Origin: Candidatus Reconcilbacillus cellulovorans
GTDB lineage: Bacteria > Bacillota > Bacilli > Paenibacillales > Reconciliibacillaceae
Direction: 5' to 3'
Length of the DNA: 64,000 nucleotides
Assembly (NCBI GenBank): GCA_002507565.1
Contig: MOXJ01000008.1
Coordinates: forward strand, 1-64,000
A model generated the notes under the pieces. The model saw only the letters and a program-made list of their open reading frames with translations. It ran no database searches and was not told where the DNA came from. Positions 36,381 to 45,225 of the stretch are shown here, in pieces (position 1 is the stretch's first letter; each line of letters begins with the position of its first letter). A program made the position numbers and the translations under genes.

Positions 36381-36462
36381 AGCGTGCCGACGGAGGCGTT
36401 CGTCCCGCAACTGGAGACCGGACGGGACGGGCGCCGTTTTGCCGTTTTTGCCGTCTTACAGA

Positions 36463-36492
36463 TTGTCGGACAAAAGGGCGTTTTGGTATACT
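36463..36492 (+). promoter_or_regulatory. Sigma-A promoter of lysC
   Basis: TTGTCG (36463-36468) and TATACT (36487-36492) are 18 bp apart. The leader of about 60 nt is too short for a lysine riboswitch. Confidence 0.6.
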
Positions 36493-36559
36493 GGGACCGT
36501 CGGGGCGGCCGACCGCTTGCGGCCGGGCGTCGCCGGCGTTCGAGGGGAGGAGACGGACG

Positions 36560-37816
36560 TTGGCTTTGATCGTCATGAAATTCGGCGGCAGTTCGGTGGG
36601 GGATGCCGAACGGATGAAGCGGGCGGCGCGGCGGATCGCCGACCGTCGCGCGGAAGGCCACCGGGTGGTGGCGGTGGTCTCCGCGATGGGGGACACGACC
36701 GACGATCTGATCGACCTGTCCAAAGCAATCGCCGGGCGATCGCCTTCCCCCCGTGAAATGGACATGTTGCTTTCGACCGGCGAGCAGGTGTCGATCGCGC
36801 TGCTGGCGATGGCGCTTCATGATCTCGGAGAAAAGGCGGTGTCGCTCACCGGCTGGCAGGCCGGCATCCGGACGGAAAAGTTGCACGGCAAGGCGCGAAT
36901 TGTGGAAATTCGTCCGGAACGCGTGCTCTGCGCGCTGGAAGACAACGCCGTTGCGGTGGTGGCCGGTTTTCAGGGGATTACGGAAGACGGAGAAATCACC
37001 ACGCTCGGCCGCGGAGGTTCCGATACGACGGCCGTCGCGTTGGCCGCCGCGCTTCGGGCGGATCTCTGCGAAATTTATACCGACGTCGACGGCGTCTATT
37101 CGACCGACCCGCGCGTCGTCCGCTGCGCGCGCCAGCTGAAGGAAATCAGTTACGATGAAATGCTCGAACTGGCGCATCTCGGAGCCGCTGTTCTTCATCC
37201 GCGGGCGGTGGAATGCGCGAAAAACCATCGCGTGCCGCTGGTGGTGCGTTCGAGTTTTACGAACGGAGAAGGCACGCTCGTGAAGGAGGAAGTCGGCTTG
37301 GAACAGGGCATGATCGTTCGCGGCATCGCGTATGAGAAACAGATCGCCCGTGTCACCGTCTGGGACGTGCCGGAACGGCCGGGGCAGCTGTTCCGCATTT
37401 TTTCCGCGCTCGCGGCGGCGGCGATCAACGTCGACATCATCGTGCAAAGCGGCGTGCGCGGCGGCGTCGCGGACGTCGCGTTCACGGTGTCCGAGGCCGA
37501 TCTGGACAGTACGTTGGGCGTGCTCGAGCGCATAAAGTCGGAAGTCGGCTTCCGGGAAGTGACCTCGGAAAAAGGGCTCGCGAAAGTGTCGATCGTCGGT
37601 GCGGGCATGGCGAGCAATCCCGGTGTCGCCGCTCGGATGTTCGAGACGATCGCCGGGCTCGGCGTCAGCGTCAACATGGTCAGTACGTCGGAAATCAAGG
37701 TGTCCTGCGTCATCGACGCCGAGAAGACCGCAGATGTCGTTCGTGCGTTGCATACCGCATTCGGCTTGGATACGACGGAAGAAGTGTTCGTCGGCGGACC
37801 GGCGGAGCGCCGGTAA
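36560..37816 (+). CDS. lysC: Aspartate kinase
   Basis: The 418-residue enzyme has the kinase motif VMKFGGSSVGDAERM at the N-terminus, FQGITEDGEITTLGRGGSDTTAVALAAAL, YTDVDGVYSTDPRVV, and two ACT domains from about 265. It begins the aspartate pathway to lysine, methionine, threonine and diaminopimelate, and is probably feedback-controlled by lysine, with or without threonine. TTG 36560 lies after GGGGAGGAG; it gives the standard N-terminus. B. subtilis has no aspartokinase at this place. Confidence 0.94.
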   Translation: MALIVMKFGGSSVGDAERMKRAARRIADRRAEGHRVVAVVSAMGDTTDDLIDLSKAIAGRSPSPREMDMLLSTGEQVSIALLAMALHDLGEKAVSLTGWQAGIRTEKLHGKARIVEIRPERVLCALEDNAVAVVAGFQGITEDGEITTLGRGGSDTTAVALAAALRADLCEIYTDVDGVYSTDPRVVRCARQLKEISYDEMLELAHLGAAVLHPRAVECAKNHRVPLVVRSSFTNGEGTLVKEEVGLEQGMIVRGIAYEKQIARVTVWDVPERPGQLFRIFSALAAAAINVDIIVQSGVRGGVADVAFTVSEADLDSTLGVLERIKSEVGFREVTSEKGLAKVSIVGAGMASNPGVAARMFETIAGLGVSVNMVSTSEIKVSCVIDAEKTADVVRALHTAFGLDTTEEVFVGGPAERR

Positions 37817-37871
37817 TGCTTGTGCCGGGGAAGCCCCGGGCGGCTTCGGACGATCCGCGTCGGCGCGGCGT

Positions 37872-38333
37872 TCATGAACGGGAGAGGACGGAATCGGCCA
37901 GTTTCAGTAACAGGGCGGCAATGCCAGCGGCCATCAGCGGGCCGACGGGAATGCCGCGCAGGAACAGGATTCCGAAGATCGAGCCGATTACGAGGCCGAC
38001 GATCAGCTGCGGATCTCGCTGCAGCAAGTCCAGTCCTTTCCCGTTCATCCAGGTTGCGATGGCTCCGCCGACCAGCGCCGCAACGCCTGTCCACCCGGTC
38101 AGCGCCCGCACGATTTCCCGCGCGGAAACGCGTTCGCTGGCGAACGGTGCGAGAACGGCGAGCGTCAGAAACAGCAGTCCCAACTCCAATCCCCTTCGCT
38201 CGATCAACGGAAAAAACCGCTCGAGCCGGATCAGTTTCAGGGCGAGCAGAAGACAGGCGGCCGTCGTCACGATCGACGACCGCCCGATCAGCCCGATGAT
38301 GATGAGGGCGACCAGGACCGTTTCCCCGTTCAT
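37872..38333 (-). CDS. DUF441 family membrane protein
   Basis: This 153-residue protein with four or five membrane helices shows [37 protein letters not shown] and [19 protein letters not shown], the DUF441 (YtwI/YeaL) pattern. Function unknown. ATG 38333 follows AGGAG at 7 bp. It sits 41 bp downstream of the ComA-like gene on the same strand. Confidence 0.82.
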   Translation of the reverse strand: MNGETVLVALIIIGLIGRSSIVTTAACLLLALKLIRLERFFPLIERRGLELGLLFLTLAVLAPFASERVSAREIVRALTGWTGVAALVGGAIATWMNGKGLDLLQRDPQLIVGLVIGSIFGILFLRGIPVGPLMAAGIAALLLKLADSVLSRS

Positions 38334-38374
38334 GCCGCAACTCCTGTCCGTCACGAAAATGTCTGGAATGATGT

Positions 38375-39193
38375 CTATGTGCGCGCCAACGATTTCATGC
38401 CGTGCAGAAACGTATCGGCCCTCAACCCGCGCCGGAGACTTTCCAGCGACAGGACGTCCTGCGGCGCGACATTGCCGATATGGATGTCGGGGCCCAGTTC
38501 GCGCAGCAGCCACGCCTGTTGTTCTTTGCGCGGCGCCTCCCACAGCAGACGGTCCGGCCGGGAAAACCGCTCGGCGATTTCGCGGACGGCGTCTTCCCGG
38601 CATGCGCCGTCCTCGCGGTAAATGCCCACATCCGCGCCGCATTCCCGCCCTTCGATCGCGACGAGCGACGCGCCGAGCTCCAGATCGGTCTCCGCCGTTT
38701 CGCAAAGTTCGGTCAGATCGACGCGCGAACCTTTCCGTTTTTTCCCGTATTCCGTCAAAACCTCGAACCCCAGTTCGAGCCCCCGCAAGATCAGTTCCGA
38801 GCGCAGACGCCTGCTCATGTCGATCGTGCCGTCGGATACTTCAAGGGCGGTAAATCCTAAGCGTTTGACGATCCGGAAAAACTCATCCACTTCACGCTGG
38901 GCGACGGCTGCTTCCAGGAATGTGCCGCCGGGCAAGATCCGGATGTTCCGCCTGCGGGCAAGGTCGATTTTTTGTTTCAGGACGGAAACCGGATAAAGCG
39001 GGGCGGATCCGAAACCGAGTTTGATGTAGTCGATGTGGGAACCTCCAACCTGCAACAGGTCGAAAAACGCGTAAGGGCCGAGTCCTTTGTCGATGACCAT
39101 CGTCTTGCCGGCGGTTCTCGGCCTTTTTTCCCGGACGCCTGAAGGATCGGCCATCGACGGCGGCCAGACCGACGGTTTCCGGTACGATTCCAT
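38375..39193 (-). CDS. Phosphosulfolactate synthase (ComA/YitD family)
   Basis: This TIM-barrel enzyme (272 residues) shows [55 protein letters not shown] and [35 protein letters not shown]. It adds sulfite to phosphoenolpyruvate to give phosphosulfolactate. In Bacillus the homologue YitD serves the 3-sulfolactate that accumulates in spores. A minus-strand CATATAGT about 50 bp upstream resembles a mother-cell sigma -10. ComB- and ComC-type partners are not in the window. Confidence 0.85.
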   Translation of the reverse strand: MESYRKPSVWPPSMADPSGVREKRPRTAGKTMVIDKGLGPYAFFDLLQVGGSHIDYIKLGFGSAPLYPVSVLKQKIDLARRRNIRILPGGTFLEAAVAQREVDEFFRIVKRLGFTALEVSDGTIDMSRRLRSELILRGLELGFEVLTEYGKKRKGSRVDLTELCETAETDLELGASLVAIEGRECGADVGIYREDGACREDAVREIAERFSRPDRLLWEAPRKEQQAWLLRELGPDIHIGNVAPQDVLSLESLRRGLRADTFLHGMKSLART

Positions 39194-39332
39194 GTTCGTT
39201 CGACTCCTTCGGTGAGGCTGTTGTCGTCGGGAGCACTATATGCGTTCGCCCATCCGGTTGTGAAAACGGCGATCGGCGCATAAAGTGATACCGGGCTAGG
39301 GGCAAGTCCGCCCGGCCCCTGGAGGGGAAAAC

Positions 39333-39599
39333 ATGGTCGACCGGTTTGTTTTCGCCATGGCGGCGCTCCGAATGTTGTCCGGCTGTCTGGAACTGACGGC
39401 TGCGTTCATCATGATCCGGTTCAACCGAGTCGAACAGGCGTTGCTCGTCAATTCCGCCCTTGCGGCCGTAGGTCCTGTCGTTTTGATCGCCACGACGGCA
39501 GTCGGGCTTGCGGGTGTAGCCGGGAAGTTGCCGATGTCGAAGTTTCTCTGGATCGCGGTCGGCGTGCTGTGCGTTCTTACCGGCGTTCTGAAAAAGTGA
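39333..39599 (+). CDS. yqhV: YqhV family membrane protein
   Basis: This 88-residue protein has three membrane helices (MVDRFVFAMAALRMLSGCLELTAAFIMIRFN..., then two more) and matches YqhV/DUF2619. It sits just before spoIIIAA as in B. subtilis. Function unknown. Confidence 0.85.
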   Translation: MVDRFVFAMAALRMLSGCLELTAAFIMIRFNRVEQALLVNSALAAVGPVVLIATTAVGLAGVAGKLPMSKFLWIAVGVLCVLTGVLKK

Positions 39600-39605
39600 C
39601 ACAAG

Positions 39606-39633
39606 TCATATTCGCCGTGGACGGGCATATGTT
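39606..39633 (+). promoter_or_regulatory. Sigma-E promoter of the spoIIIA operon
   Basis: TCATATT (39606-39612) fits the sigma-E -35 consensus, and CATATGTT (39626-39633) fits the -10, with a 13-bp spacer. It lies 30 bp before spoIIIAA, an operon known to be sigma-E controlled. Confidence 0.8.
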
Positions 39634-39663
39634 TAGAGATGAAACCGCCGGGGAGGAACAAGC

Positions 39664-40695
39664 ATGCTGGATCGCCTGTTTCCGATCCTGACCGGTCCGG
39701 TGCGCCGGGCGTGCGAGCGAATGCCCGCCGAATTGCGCCGGGTTGCGGAGGAATTACGTGTCCGCGCGGAAAGGCCGCTGGAAGTCGTGGCGGCAGGAAA
39801 GCCGTGGTTCGTCTCCGCGGACGGGACGGCGGGACCGCATCCGTCCGGGGCCTACCGGCCGACGCGCGAAGACTGCGACCGGCTGATGGAATGCATCACG
39901 CGCCATTCGCTTTATTCGTTCGAGGAACAAATGCGGCGCGGTTTCATCACGGTCGCGGGCGGCCACCGCGTCGGCCTCGCCGGGCGCGCGGTCGTGGAAA
40001 ACGGCCGCATCCGCCTTTTGCGCGATGTGACGGGGTTGAACTTTCGCATCGCCCGTGAGGTGATCGGCGCAGCCGAGCCGGTGTTTCCGCAGCTGATCGA
40101 TCTTGCTTCGGAAAGCATCCATCACACTCTCGTTCTTTCGCCGCCGCAGGGAGGAAAAACGACGTTCGTCCGCGACTTGGCGAGACTGGTCAGTTACGGG
40201 CGCTGGCCCCTCGGCGCGTCTTTCGGGAAAGGGCTTAAAGTCGGCATCGTCGACGAGCGTTCGGAAATCGCCGCCTGCGACAAGGGAGTGCCGGCGTTCG
40301 ACGTCGGGCCGAGGACGGACGTCCTGGACGGCTGTCCGAAAGCCGAAGGCATGCTCATGATGGTGCGGTCGCTGTCGCCCGACGTGCTGGTGGTCGACGA
40401 AATCGGCGGTGCCGAAGACGCGGGTGCGGTCGAGGAGGCCGCCCATGCGGGGGTGCGCGTCGTCGCCACGGCGCACGCTTGGGGGGTGACCGATGCGGAG
40501 AAGCGCCCGGGGCTTGCGCGGCTGATCGCCAATCGGACGTTCGGAAGATACGTCGTTTTGCAGAAAGGCCGAACCGCAGGCGCAGGCGTCCGCGCGGTCG
40601 TGCTGGACGCCGACTTTCGGCCGGTAAACCGCAAGCCGTTCCTTGCGCCTGCGACTGCCGACATGTTGCTCGGAGGCGGCGGGGAACGAGTCTAG
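39664..40695 (+). CDS. spoIIIAA: Stage III sporulation ATPase SpoIIIAA
   Basis: This 343-residue secretion-type ATPase has P-loop SPPQGGKTTFVRDLARL near residue 160, Walker B-like VLVVDEIGGAEDAGAVEEA near 245 and VVATAHAW. It is made in the mother cell and powers the SpoIIIA-SpoIIQ channel into the forespore. First gene of the operon, with ribosome site GGGGAGGAA. Confidence 0.95.
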   Translation: MLDRLFPILTGPVRRACERMPAELRRVAEELRVRAERPLEVVAAGKPWFVSADGTAGPHPSGAYRPTREDCDRLMECITRHSLYSFEEQMRRGFITVAGGHRVGLAGRAVVENGRIRLLRDVTGLNFRIAREVIGAAEPVFPQLIDLASESIHHTLVLSPPQGGKTTFVRDLARLVSYGRWPLGASFGKGLKVGIVDERSEIAACDKGVPAFDVGPRTDVLDGCPKAEGMLMMVRSLSPDVLVVDEIGGAEDAGAVEEAAHAGVRVVATAHAWGVTDAEKRPGLARLIANRTFGRYVVLQKGRTAGAGVRAVVLDADFRPVNRKPFLAPATADMLLGGGGERV

Positions 40696-40714
40696 CGAAA
40701 AAGAAGCGTGATGG

Positions 40715-41242
40715 ATGGCCATGATGCTGAAGTGGATCGGCGCCACCTGCGTGGTTGTGGCTGCTGCGGCGACCGGGTTCCGCCAGGCCTCCCGTTATGC
40801 GCGTAGACCGCGGGAGATTCGCCAGGTGATCGCCGCGATCGGCCGGCTTGAAACCGAAGTCGGCTTCGCGACGACGCCGCTGGTCGAAGCATTGGAAGCC
40901 GCGGCGGCCTCGTGCGCCGGACCTGTCGGCGAACTGTTCCGGACGGCCGCACGCCTGATGGACAGTTCGCCTCACTTAACCGCCGCGGAATGTTTTCGCC
41001 AGGCGCTCGAACGCTCTTGGCGCTATACCGCGATGCGCGGGGCGGAGCTGCAAACGTTGTGGCAGATGGCTGCGTCACTCGGCGTCAGCGATCGGCACGA
41101 TCAGGTCAGGCATTTTCGTATGGCGGTGTCGCGCCTTGAGGCGGAAGAGCGGGCTGCGGAAGAAGAAAGGCGGAAATACGAGCCGATGTGCCGCCATCTC
41201 GGCGTACTGGGAGGGGCTCTGGCGGCGGTTCTGCTGCTGTAG
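40715..41242 (+). CDS. spoIIIAB: Stage III sporulation protein SpoIIIAB
   Basis: This 175-residue protein has an N-terminal and a C-terminal membrane helix enclosing a helical domain (RRPREIRQVIAAIGRLETEVGFATTPLVEALE...), similar to type II secretion protein F. The C-terminus LGGALAAVLLL is typical. The exact start is uncertain: two nearby ATGs and a weak ribosome site. Confidence 0.92.
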   Translation: MAMMLKWIGATCVVVAAAATGFRQASRYARRPREIRQVIAAIGRLETEVGFATTPLVEALEAAAASCAGPVGELFRTAARLMDSSPHLTAAECFRQALERSWRYTAMRGAELQTLWQMAASLGVSDRHDQVRHFRMAVSRLEAEERAAEEERRKYEPMCRHLGVLGGALAAVLLL

Positions 41243-41284
41243 CCGGGGCGACCCGGGTAGGCCGGCGTTTTCGGGGGGACCGGC

Positions 41285-41485
41285 ATGTACGACGTCAACG
41301 CGATTTTTCAAATTGCCGGAATCGGCATCATTATCGCCATGATCCACACCGTGCTCAAGCAGATGGGCAAGGAAGACATGGCCCACTGGGTGACGCTGAT
41401 CGGATTCGTGGTCGTGCTGTTCATGGCGGTCCGCATGTTGGACGACCTGTTTCGGGAAATCCGCTCGATTTTCTTGTTTCAGTAA
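41285..41485 (+). CDS. spoIIIAC: Stage III sporulation protein SpoIIIAC
   Basis: This 66-residue protein has two membrane helices (IFQIAGIGIIIAMIHTVLKQMGKED, then WVTLIGFVVVLFMAV), of normal SpoIIIAC length. Channel component. Confidence 0.95.
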   Translation: MYDVNAIFQIAGIGIIIAMIHTVLKQMGKEDMAHWVTLIGFVVVLFMAVRMLDDLFREIRSIFLFQ

Positions 41486-41507
41486 GCGGACGGCGCCCAG
41501 AAGGCGG

Positions 41508-41909
41508 GTGGCGGCGTTGGACATCGTAAAAATCGTCGGAATCGGCCTCCTTGCGGCGGCGCTCGGTCTCGTCGTCCGGGAACAGAAGCCGGTGTTCGCC
41601 TTTTTGCTTGCGGTCGCGGCGGGATGGTTCGTCTTTTTTCTCGTCGTCGAAAAGATTTCGTCGGTGTTCGATGCTTTGGAGCGGATGGCCCGTGAAGCGC
41701 GCGTCGATCCGGCCTATCTGAAGATTGTGCTCAAAGTGATCGGCATCGCCTATATCGCTGAATTCGGGGCGCAGGCGATCCGCGACGCCGGGCACGAAGC
41801 GGTCGCCGCAAAAGTCGAGCTCGCCGGAAAAGTGCTGATTCTCGCCATGGCGGTGCCGATCGTGACCGCCATGGTTGAGACGGTCGTTCGGATGCTGCCC
41901 GGCGCTTGA
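41508..41909 (+). CDS. spoIIIAD: Stage III sporulation protein SpoIIIAD
   Basis: This 133-residue protein has four membrane helices: IVKIVGIGLLAAALGLVVREQKP, FAFLLAVAAGWFVFFLVV, a conserved YLKIVLKVIGIAYIAEFGAQAIRDAGHEA segment and a C-terminal helix. GTG 41508 or TTG 41517 may be the start. Confidence 0.94.
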   Translation: MAALDIVKIVGIGLLAAALGLVVREQKPVFAFLLAVAAGWFVFFLVVEKISSVFDALERMAREARVDPAYLKIVLKVIGIAYIAEFGAQAIRDAGHEAVAAKVELAGKVLILAMAVPIVTAMVETVVRMLPGA

Positions 41910-41945
41910 CGCGGGACAGGCCGTCGGGAAGGGGGGCTGTCGGCC

Positions 41946-43163
41946 GTGACGTCGCGTGCGGTTCGGGGCGTCGCGATTTTCGCCGCGGCAGGATGGTTCG
42001 CCGTCGCGGGCGTGACGGCGACGGCGGCTTTCGGCGCCGTGGCGTCGGAGCAACCGCACGGCGTCGCGCCGGAGGAATTGGCCGACCGGCAGTGGAGTCG
42101 TCTGGACACAGGCGAACTCGACAGGCAATGGTCGGCACTCGTCCGGCAATACGACGCCTATTTGCCGCGCGACCGACCGGCGTTCGCGCCTTCGACGGAA
42201 ATCGTGCGGGATAAAGAGCGGCCGTCGGCGGTTGCTTATCTGACGGGGCTCGCTCGGTTCTTGTTCGACGAACTGGAAAAGCAGGGCCGTCTGCTCGCCG
42301 TTTTGGTGTTGATCGCGATTCTCGGCGTCATGCTGGGCCACCTGCAGAGTTCTTTTGAAAAATCGAACGTCGGGAAAATCGCCTCGGTGGTCGTGTTTTT
42401 AATGCTGACGGGCATCGCCGCGGAAAGTTTCCGGGTGGCGATCGGATACGCGAAGGAAGCGGTCTCGGGGATGGTGCACGTCATGATCGCCCTTATCCCG
42501 CTGCTTCTGACGCTGCTCGTTTCGACGGGCAACGCGGCGTCGGCCGCAGTGCTCCATCCGCTCGTCGTGTTCATGGTGCATGCGACCGGATCGCTTATCA
42601 ATGCCGTCGTCTTTCCGCTGTTCTTCTTTTCCGCCGTTCTTCATATCGTCAGCGCCATGAGCGAGCGGTACAAGGTGTCTCATTTGGCGGACCTGCTGCG
42701 CAACGCCGGCGCCGTGCTGTTGGGGGGATTTGTCACGGTTTTTCTCGGCGTGATGACCGCGCGGGGGGCGGTTGCGGCGGTGGCTGATGGCGTCGCCGTA
42801 CGGACGGCGAAATTCGTCGCAAGCAATTTCGTGCCGGTCGTCGGTCGACTGTTCGCCGACGCGACGGACACGGTCGTCGCCGCCTCGCTGCTTGTCAAAA
42901 GCGCAATCGGGATGTTCGGCGTCATAGCGCTTTTGTTGATCTGCGCGTTTCCGGCGGTGAAGGTGTTGGCGATGTCGCTCGTCTACTACGCGGCCGCCGC
43001 CGTGCTGCAGCCGCTCGGCGAAACGCCGCTCGTCGGCTGTCTCAGGACGATCGGCAAAAGTATGATGTACGTATTCGCCGCCCTGGCCGCCGTGGGGCTC
43101 ATGTTTTTTCTGGCGCTGACCATGATGATCGCGGCGGGTACGGTGACCGCCATGTTGAGATGA
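41946..43163 (+). CDS. spoIIIAE: Stage III sporulation protein SpoIIIAE
   Basis: This is the large polytopic channel component, 405 residues. A signal-like helix at the N-terminus is followed by a hydrophilic part (about 40-110) and about seven or eight membrane helices (VLVLIAILGVMLGHLQSSF, VIPL-type segments, ASLLVKSAIGMFGVIALLLIC). GTG start. Confidence 0.95.
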   Translation: MTSRAVRGVAIFAAAGWFAVAGVTATAAFGAVASEQPHGVAPEELADRQWSRLDTGELDRQWSALVRQYDAYLPRDRPAFAPSTEIVRDKERPSAVAYLTGLARFLFDELEKQGRLLAVLVLIAILGVMLGHLQSSFEKSNVGKIASVVVFLMLTGIAAESFRVAIGYAKEAVSGMVHVMIALIPLLLTLLVSTGNAASAAVLHPLVVFMVHATGSLINAVVFPLFFFSAVLHIVSAMSERYKVSHLADLLRNAGAVLLGGFVTVFLGVMTARGAVAAVADGVAVRTAKFVASNFVPVVGRLFADATDTVVAASLLVKSAIGMFGVIALLLICAFPAVKVLAMSLVYYAAAAVLQPLGETPLVGCLRTIGKSMMYVFAALAAVGLMFFLALTMMIAAGTVTAMLR

Positions 43164-43187
43164 CAGCGAAAAGAGGAGGAACGTCCG

Positions 43188-43913
43188 TTGGCGGCGGCGC
43201 TGGGGAGCTGGCTGAAGGAAGTCATCGTCGTCCTGATGCTGGCGACGTTTGTCGATCTTCTATTGCCCGGGCAGACGATGCGTCCGTACGTTCGAACCGT
43301 GCTCGGGCTGGTCGTGCTGTTCGCGCTTGTTTCCCCGCTGTTCCGACTGCTTTCGTCCGAATGGGACGAGCGGATGCTGTTCGGGCGGCCGGAAATGCAA
43401 GCTGTCGCCGGAACGTCGGCGCCCGCGTCGTTGCCTCCGTTTCGCGCGATCGTGCGCGAAGGGGAACAGTTCGCTCGGTGGCGGGAAGCAGAGGCGAGGC
43501 GGCTTGCGGAGCAGAGAGCCGCCGAAGCGGTTCGCGAACACATCGAAATGCGGTTTCCTGAAACGGAGGTTGCGGCCGTTTCCGTCGAGCTCAACGAAAA
43601 AAGCGACGGCGGCGTCGCGGTCGGCCGGGTCGAAATTGCGTGGCGATTGCGCGATCGGGCGCCGGCGGTCGACGGCAAGGCAAAGCCGTCATCCGCGACG
43701 CGCGTCGAACTGTCGCCCGTGCCCGCGGTGTCGCCGGTCGAGCCGGTCGGCAAGCCGCAACCGACGCCGCAGCCGGCGCCGCAAATCGACGGCCGCGAGC
43801 GCCGATCGGCCGACATCGCCGAGTCGGTCGCGGAGTTTCTGGACCTTTCCGCAACCGACATCGTCGTGCGGTATGCCGACGAATCGCCCGTGACGTTTCC
43901 GGCGGGGAGGTGA
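43188..43913 (+). CDS. spoIIIAF: Stage III sporulation protein SpoIIIAF
   Basis: The 241-residue protein has two N-terminal helices (SWLKEVIVVLMLATFVDLLLPG and RTVLGLVVLFALVSPLF), then a soluble ring-building domain. About 70 residues between 155 and 215 are Pro-rich and variable. TTG start after GAGGAGGA. Stop overlaps spoIIIAG (TGATG). Confidence 0.92.
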   Translation: MAAALGSWLKEVIVVLMLATFVDLLLPGQTMRPYVRTVLGLVVLFALVSPLFRLLSSEWDERMLFGRPEMQAVAGTSAPASLPPFRAIVREGEQFARWREAEARRLAEQRAAEAVREHIEMRFPETEVAAVSVELNEKSDGGVAVGRVEIAWRLRDRAPAVDGKAKPSSATRVELSPVPAVSPVEPVGKPQPTPQPAPQIDGRERRSADIAESVAEFLDLSATDIVVRYADESPVTFPAGR

Positions 43914-44521
43914 TGAGACATGGGGGATGGTCGGACCGCAAAAATGCGTTTCGGTGGCTGCTGTTGCTCGGCCTGGCGGGTGCGGCGGCGATGATTTTGG
44001 CCGACTGGGCGGTGCCTAAGCCGGCTCCGCCTGCGGCGACCGACGGATCGCCTTCGTCGTCGCCCGGAACCGGCGGCCGCGCGGAAACGGCCGGACACGG
44101 CGTCGATCCGTTTCGCGAATACGAGGAGGCGTATCAGAAAAAATTAAAGGAGCTGCTGGAAAGTATCGCGGGTGTCGGCGAAGTCGACGTATCGGTCACG
44201 ATCGATTCCACGGAAGAGACGGTGTTGCAGCAAAACGAGCGCGATTCCCAGCAGACAACCGACGAGCAGGACGCCGCCGGCACGAAACGGAGGACGACCC
44301 AGATCACGCGGGAAGGACAGATCGCGCTTTACGAAACGTCGGCGTCCCAGACGCCAGTCGTGGTCAAAAAAATCAAGCCGCGCATCCGCGGTGTCGTCGT
44401 CGTCGCCGACGGAGCGGGCGATGCCGTCGTACGGGCGAGAATCACGGAAGCCGTCAGCCGCGGCCTGGACGTTCCGGCACACCGCATTTCCGTGTTGCCC
44501 AGGAAGCCGCTGGGCGGATAA
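43913..44521 (+). CDS. spoIIIAG: Stage III sporulation protein SpoIIIAG
   Basis: This 202-residue protein with one N-terminal membrane helix (RWLLLLGLAGAAAMILADW), a Pro/Ser-rich linker and a ring-building domain (LLESIAGVGEVDVSVTIDSTEETVLQQNE; IKPRIRGVVVVADGAGDAVVRARITEAV) forms the large ring in the intermembrane space. ATG 43913 overlaps the spoIIIAF stop. Confidence 0.94.
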   Translation: MRHGGWSDRKNAFRWLLLLGLAGAAAMILADWAVPKPAPPAATDGSPSSSPGTGGRAETAGHGVDPFREYEEAYQKKLKELLESIAGVGEVDVSVTIDSTEETVLQQNERDSQQTTDEQDAAGTKRRTTQITREGQIALYETSASQTPVVVKKIKPRIRGVVVVADGAGDAVVRARITEAVSRGLDVPAHRISVLPRKPLGG

Positions 44522-44550
44522 CCAATCCTGATCGCGCGGAGGGAACACGC

Positions 44551-45117
44551 ATGAACAACAAGCGTCAGACCGTTTGGCTCGTCTCGATGCTATGCCTGAT
44601 GGTGGTGCTTTCGGCCTATTATCTCTTTACGGAGGATACCGGCGGCTCTGAGCAGGTCGCGACGGAAGGGACGTCGGCCGAACCTTCGCCGGCCGCGGAT
44701 ACGGACACCGGTCAGGGCGGCGCGCAGGCCGCGGAGGCGGCACAATCGAAGGCGTTGCAGAGCGGGCAGGAGAAAATCGCTAGGCTGGAGCTGCAACAAA
44801 TGACCGATCTGGGAAGGAAAATGGATGAATTGACAAAAATAGCAGCAGATTCCCGCCGTCCAAAGGAAGAAACAGCTAAGGCAGCAGAACAGCTTCAGCG
44901 TCTGGAAGAGGAGTACGAAAAAATAACACATATACAGGAGAAATTAGAATCAGAATACAAATTTCCGAACGCCGTCCTTTTGAAGGAAAACGACCGCTGG
45001 AACGTCTATGTCGACACCGACAAACTCGAAAAAAGCGAGGCGGCGAGCATCGCGACGCTGGTCATGCAGGAATTGGGCGTCCGCGCGGACCAGATTTCGA
45101 TCCGAATCGTCCGTTGA
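44551..45117 (+). CDS. spoIIIAH: Stage III sporulation protein SpoIIIAH
   Basis: This 188-residue protein has one membrane helix (residues 7-25), a variable acidic linker and the C-terminal domain that binds forespore SpoIIQ (LEKSEAASIATLVMQELGVRADQISIRIV). Nucleotides about 44810-44965 are sharply AT-rich (AAA, ATA, GAA, CAG codons) between GC-rich flanks. Confidence 0.93.
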   Translation: MNNKRQTVWLVSMLCLMVVLSAYYLFTEDTGGSEQVATEGTSAEPSPAADTDTGQGGAQAAEAAQSKALQSGQEKIARLELQQMTDLGRKMDELTKIAADSRRPKEETAKAAEQLQRLEEEYEKITHIQEKLESEYKFPNAVLLKENDRWNVYVDTDKLEKSEAASIATLVMQELGVRADQISIRIVR

Positions 45118-45130
45118 CGCCTGTTTCGGT

Positions 45131-45155
45131 CCCGGTCGTGCAAACCGGGCCTTTT
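45131..45155 (+). terminator. Rho-independent terminator of the spoIIIA operon
   Basis: CCCGGT (45131-45136) pairs with ACCGGG (45144-45149) across a 7-base loop, and CCTTTT follows. Confidence 0.7.
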
Positions 45156-45185
45156 CCATTTCTTTCGGTCGTCCGGCGGATGTGA

Positions 45186-45191
45186 TATAAT
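45186..45191 (+). promoter_or_regulatory. -10 element of the accB operon
   Basis: A perfect TATAAT lies 34 bp before the accB ATG. The -35 region (TTTCGG, 45163-45168) is poor, so an activator or another start may matter. Confidence 0.55.
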
Positions 45192-45225
45192 ACAACCGTC
45201 GTTAGCGGCTGAAGGAGTGAAGCGG

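Noticed and set aside
36381-36559. Lysine riboswitch before lysC
   Set aside because: The leader from the predicted start is only about 60 nt, too short for an L-box, and I see no conserved core.
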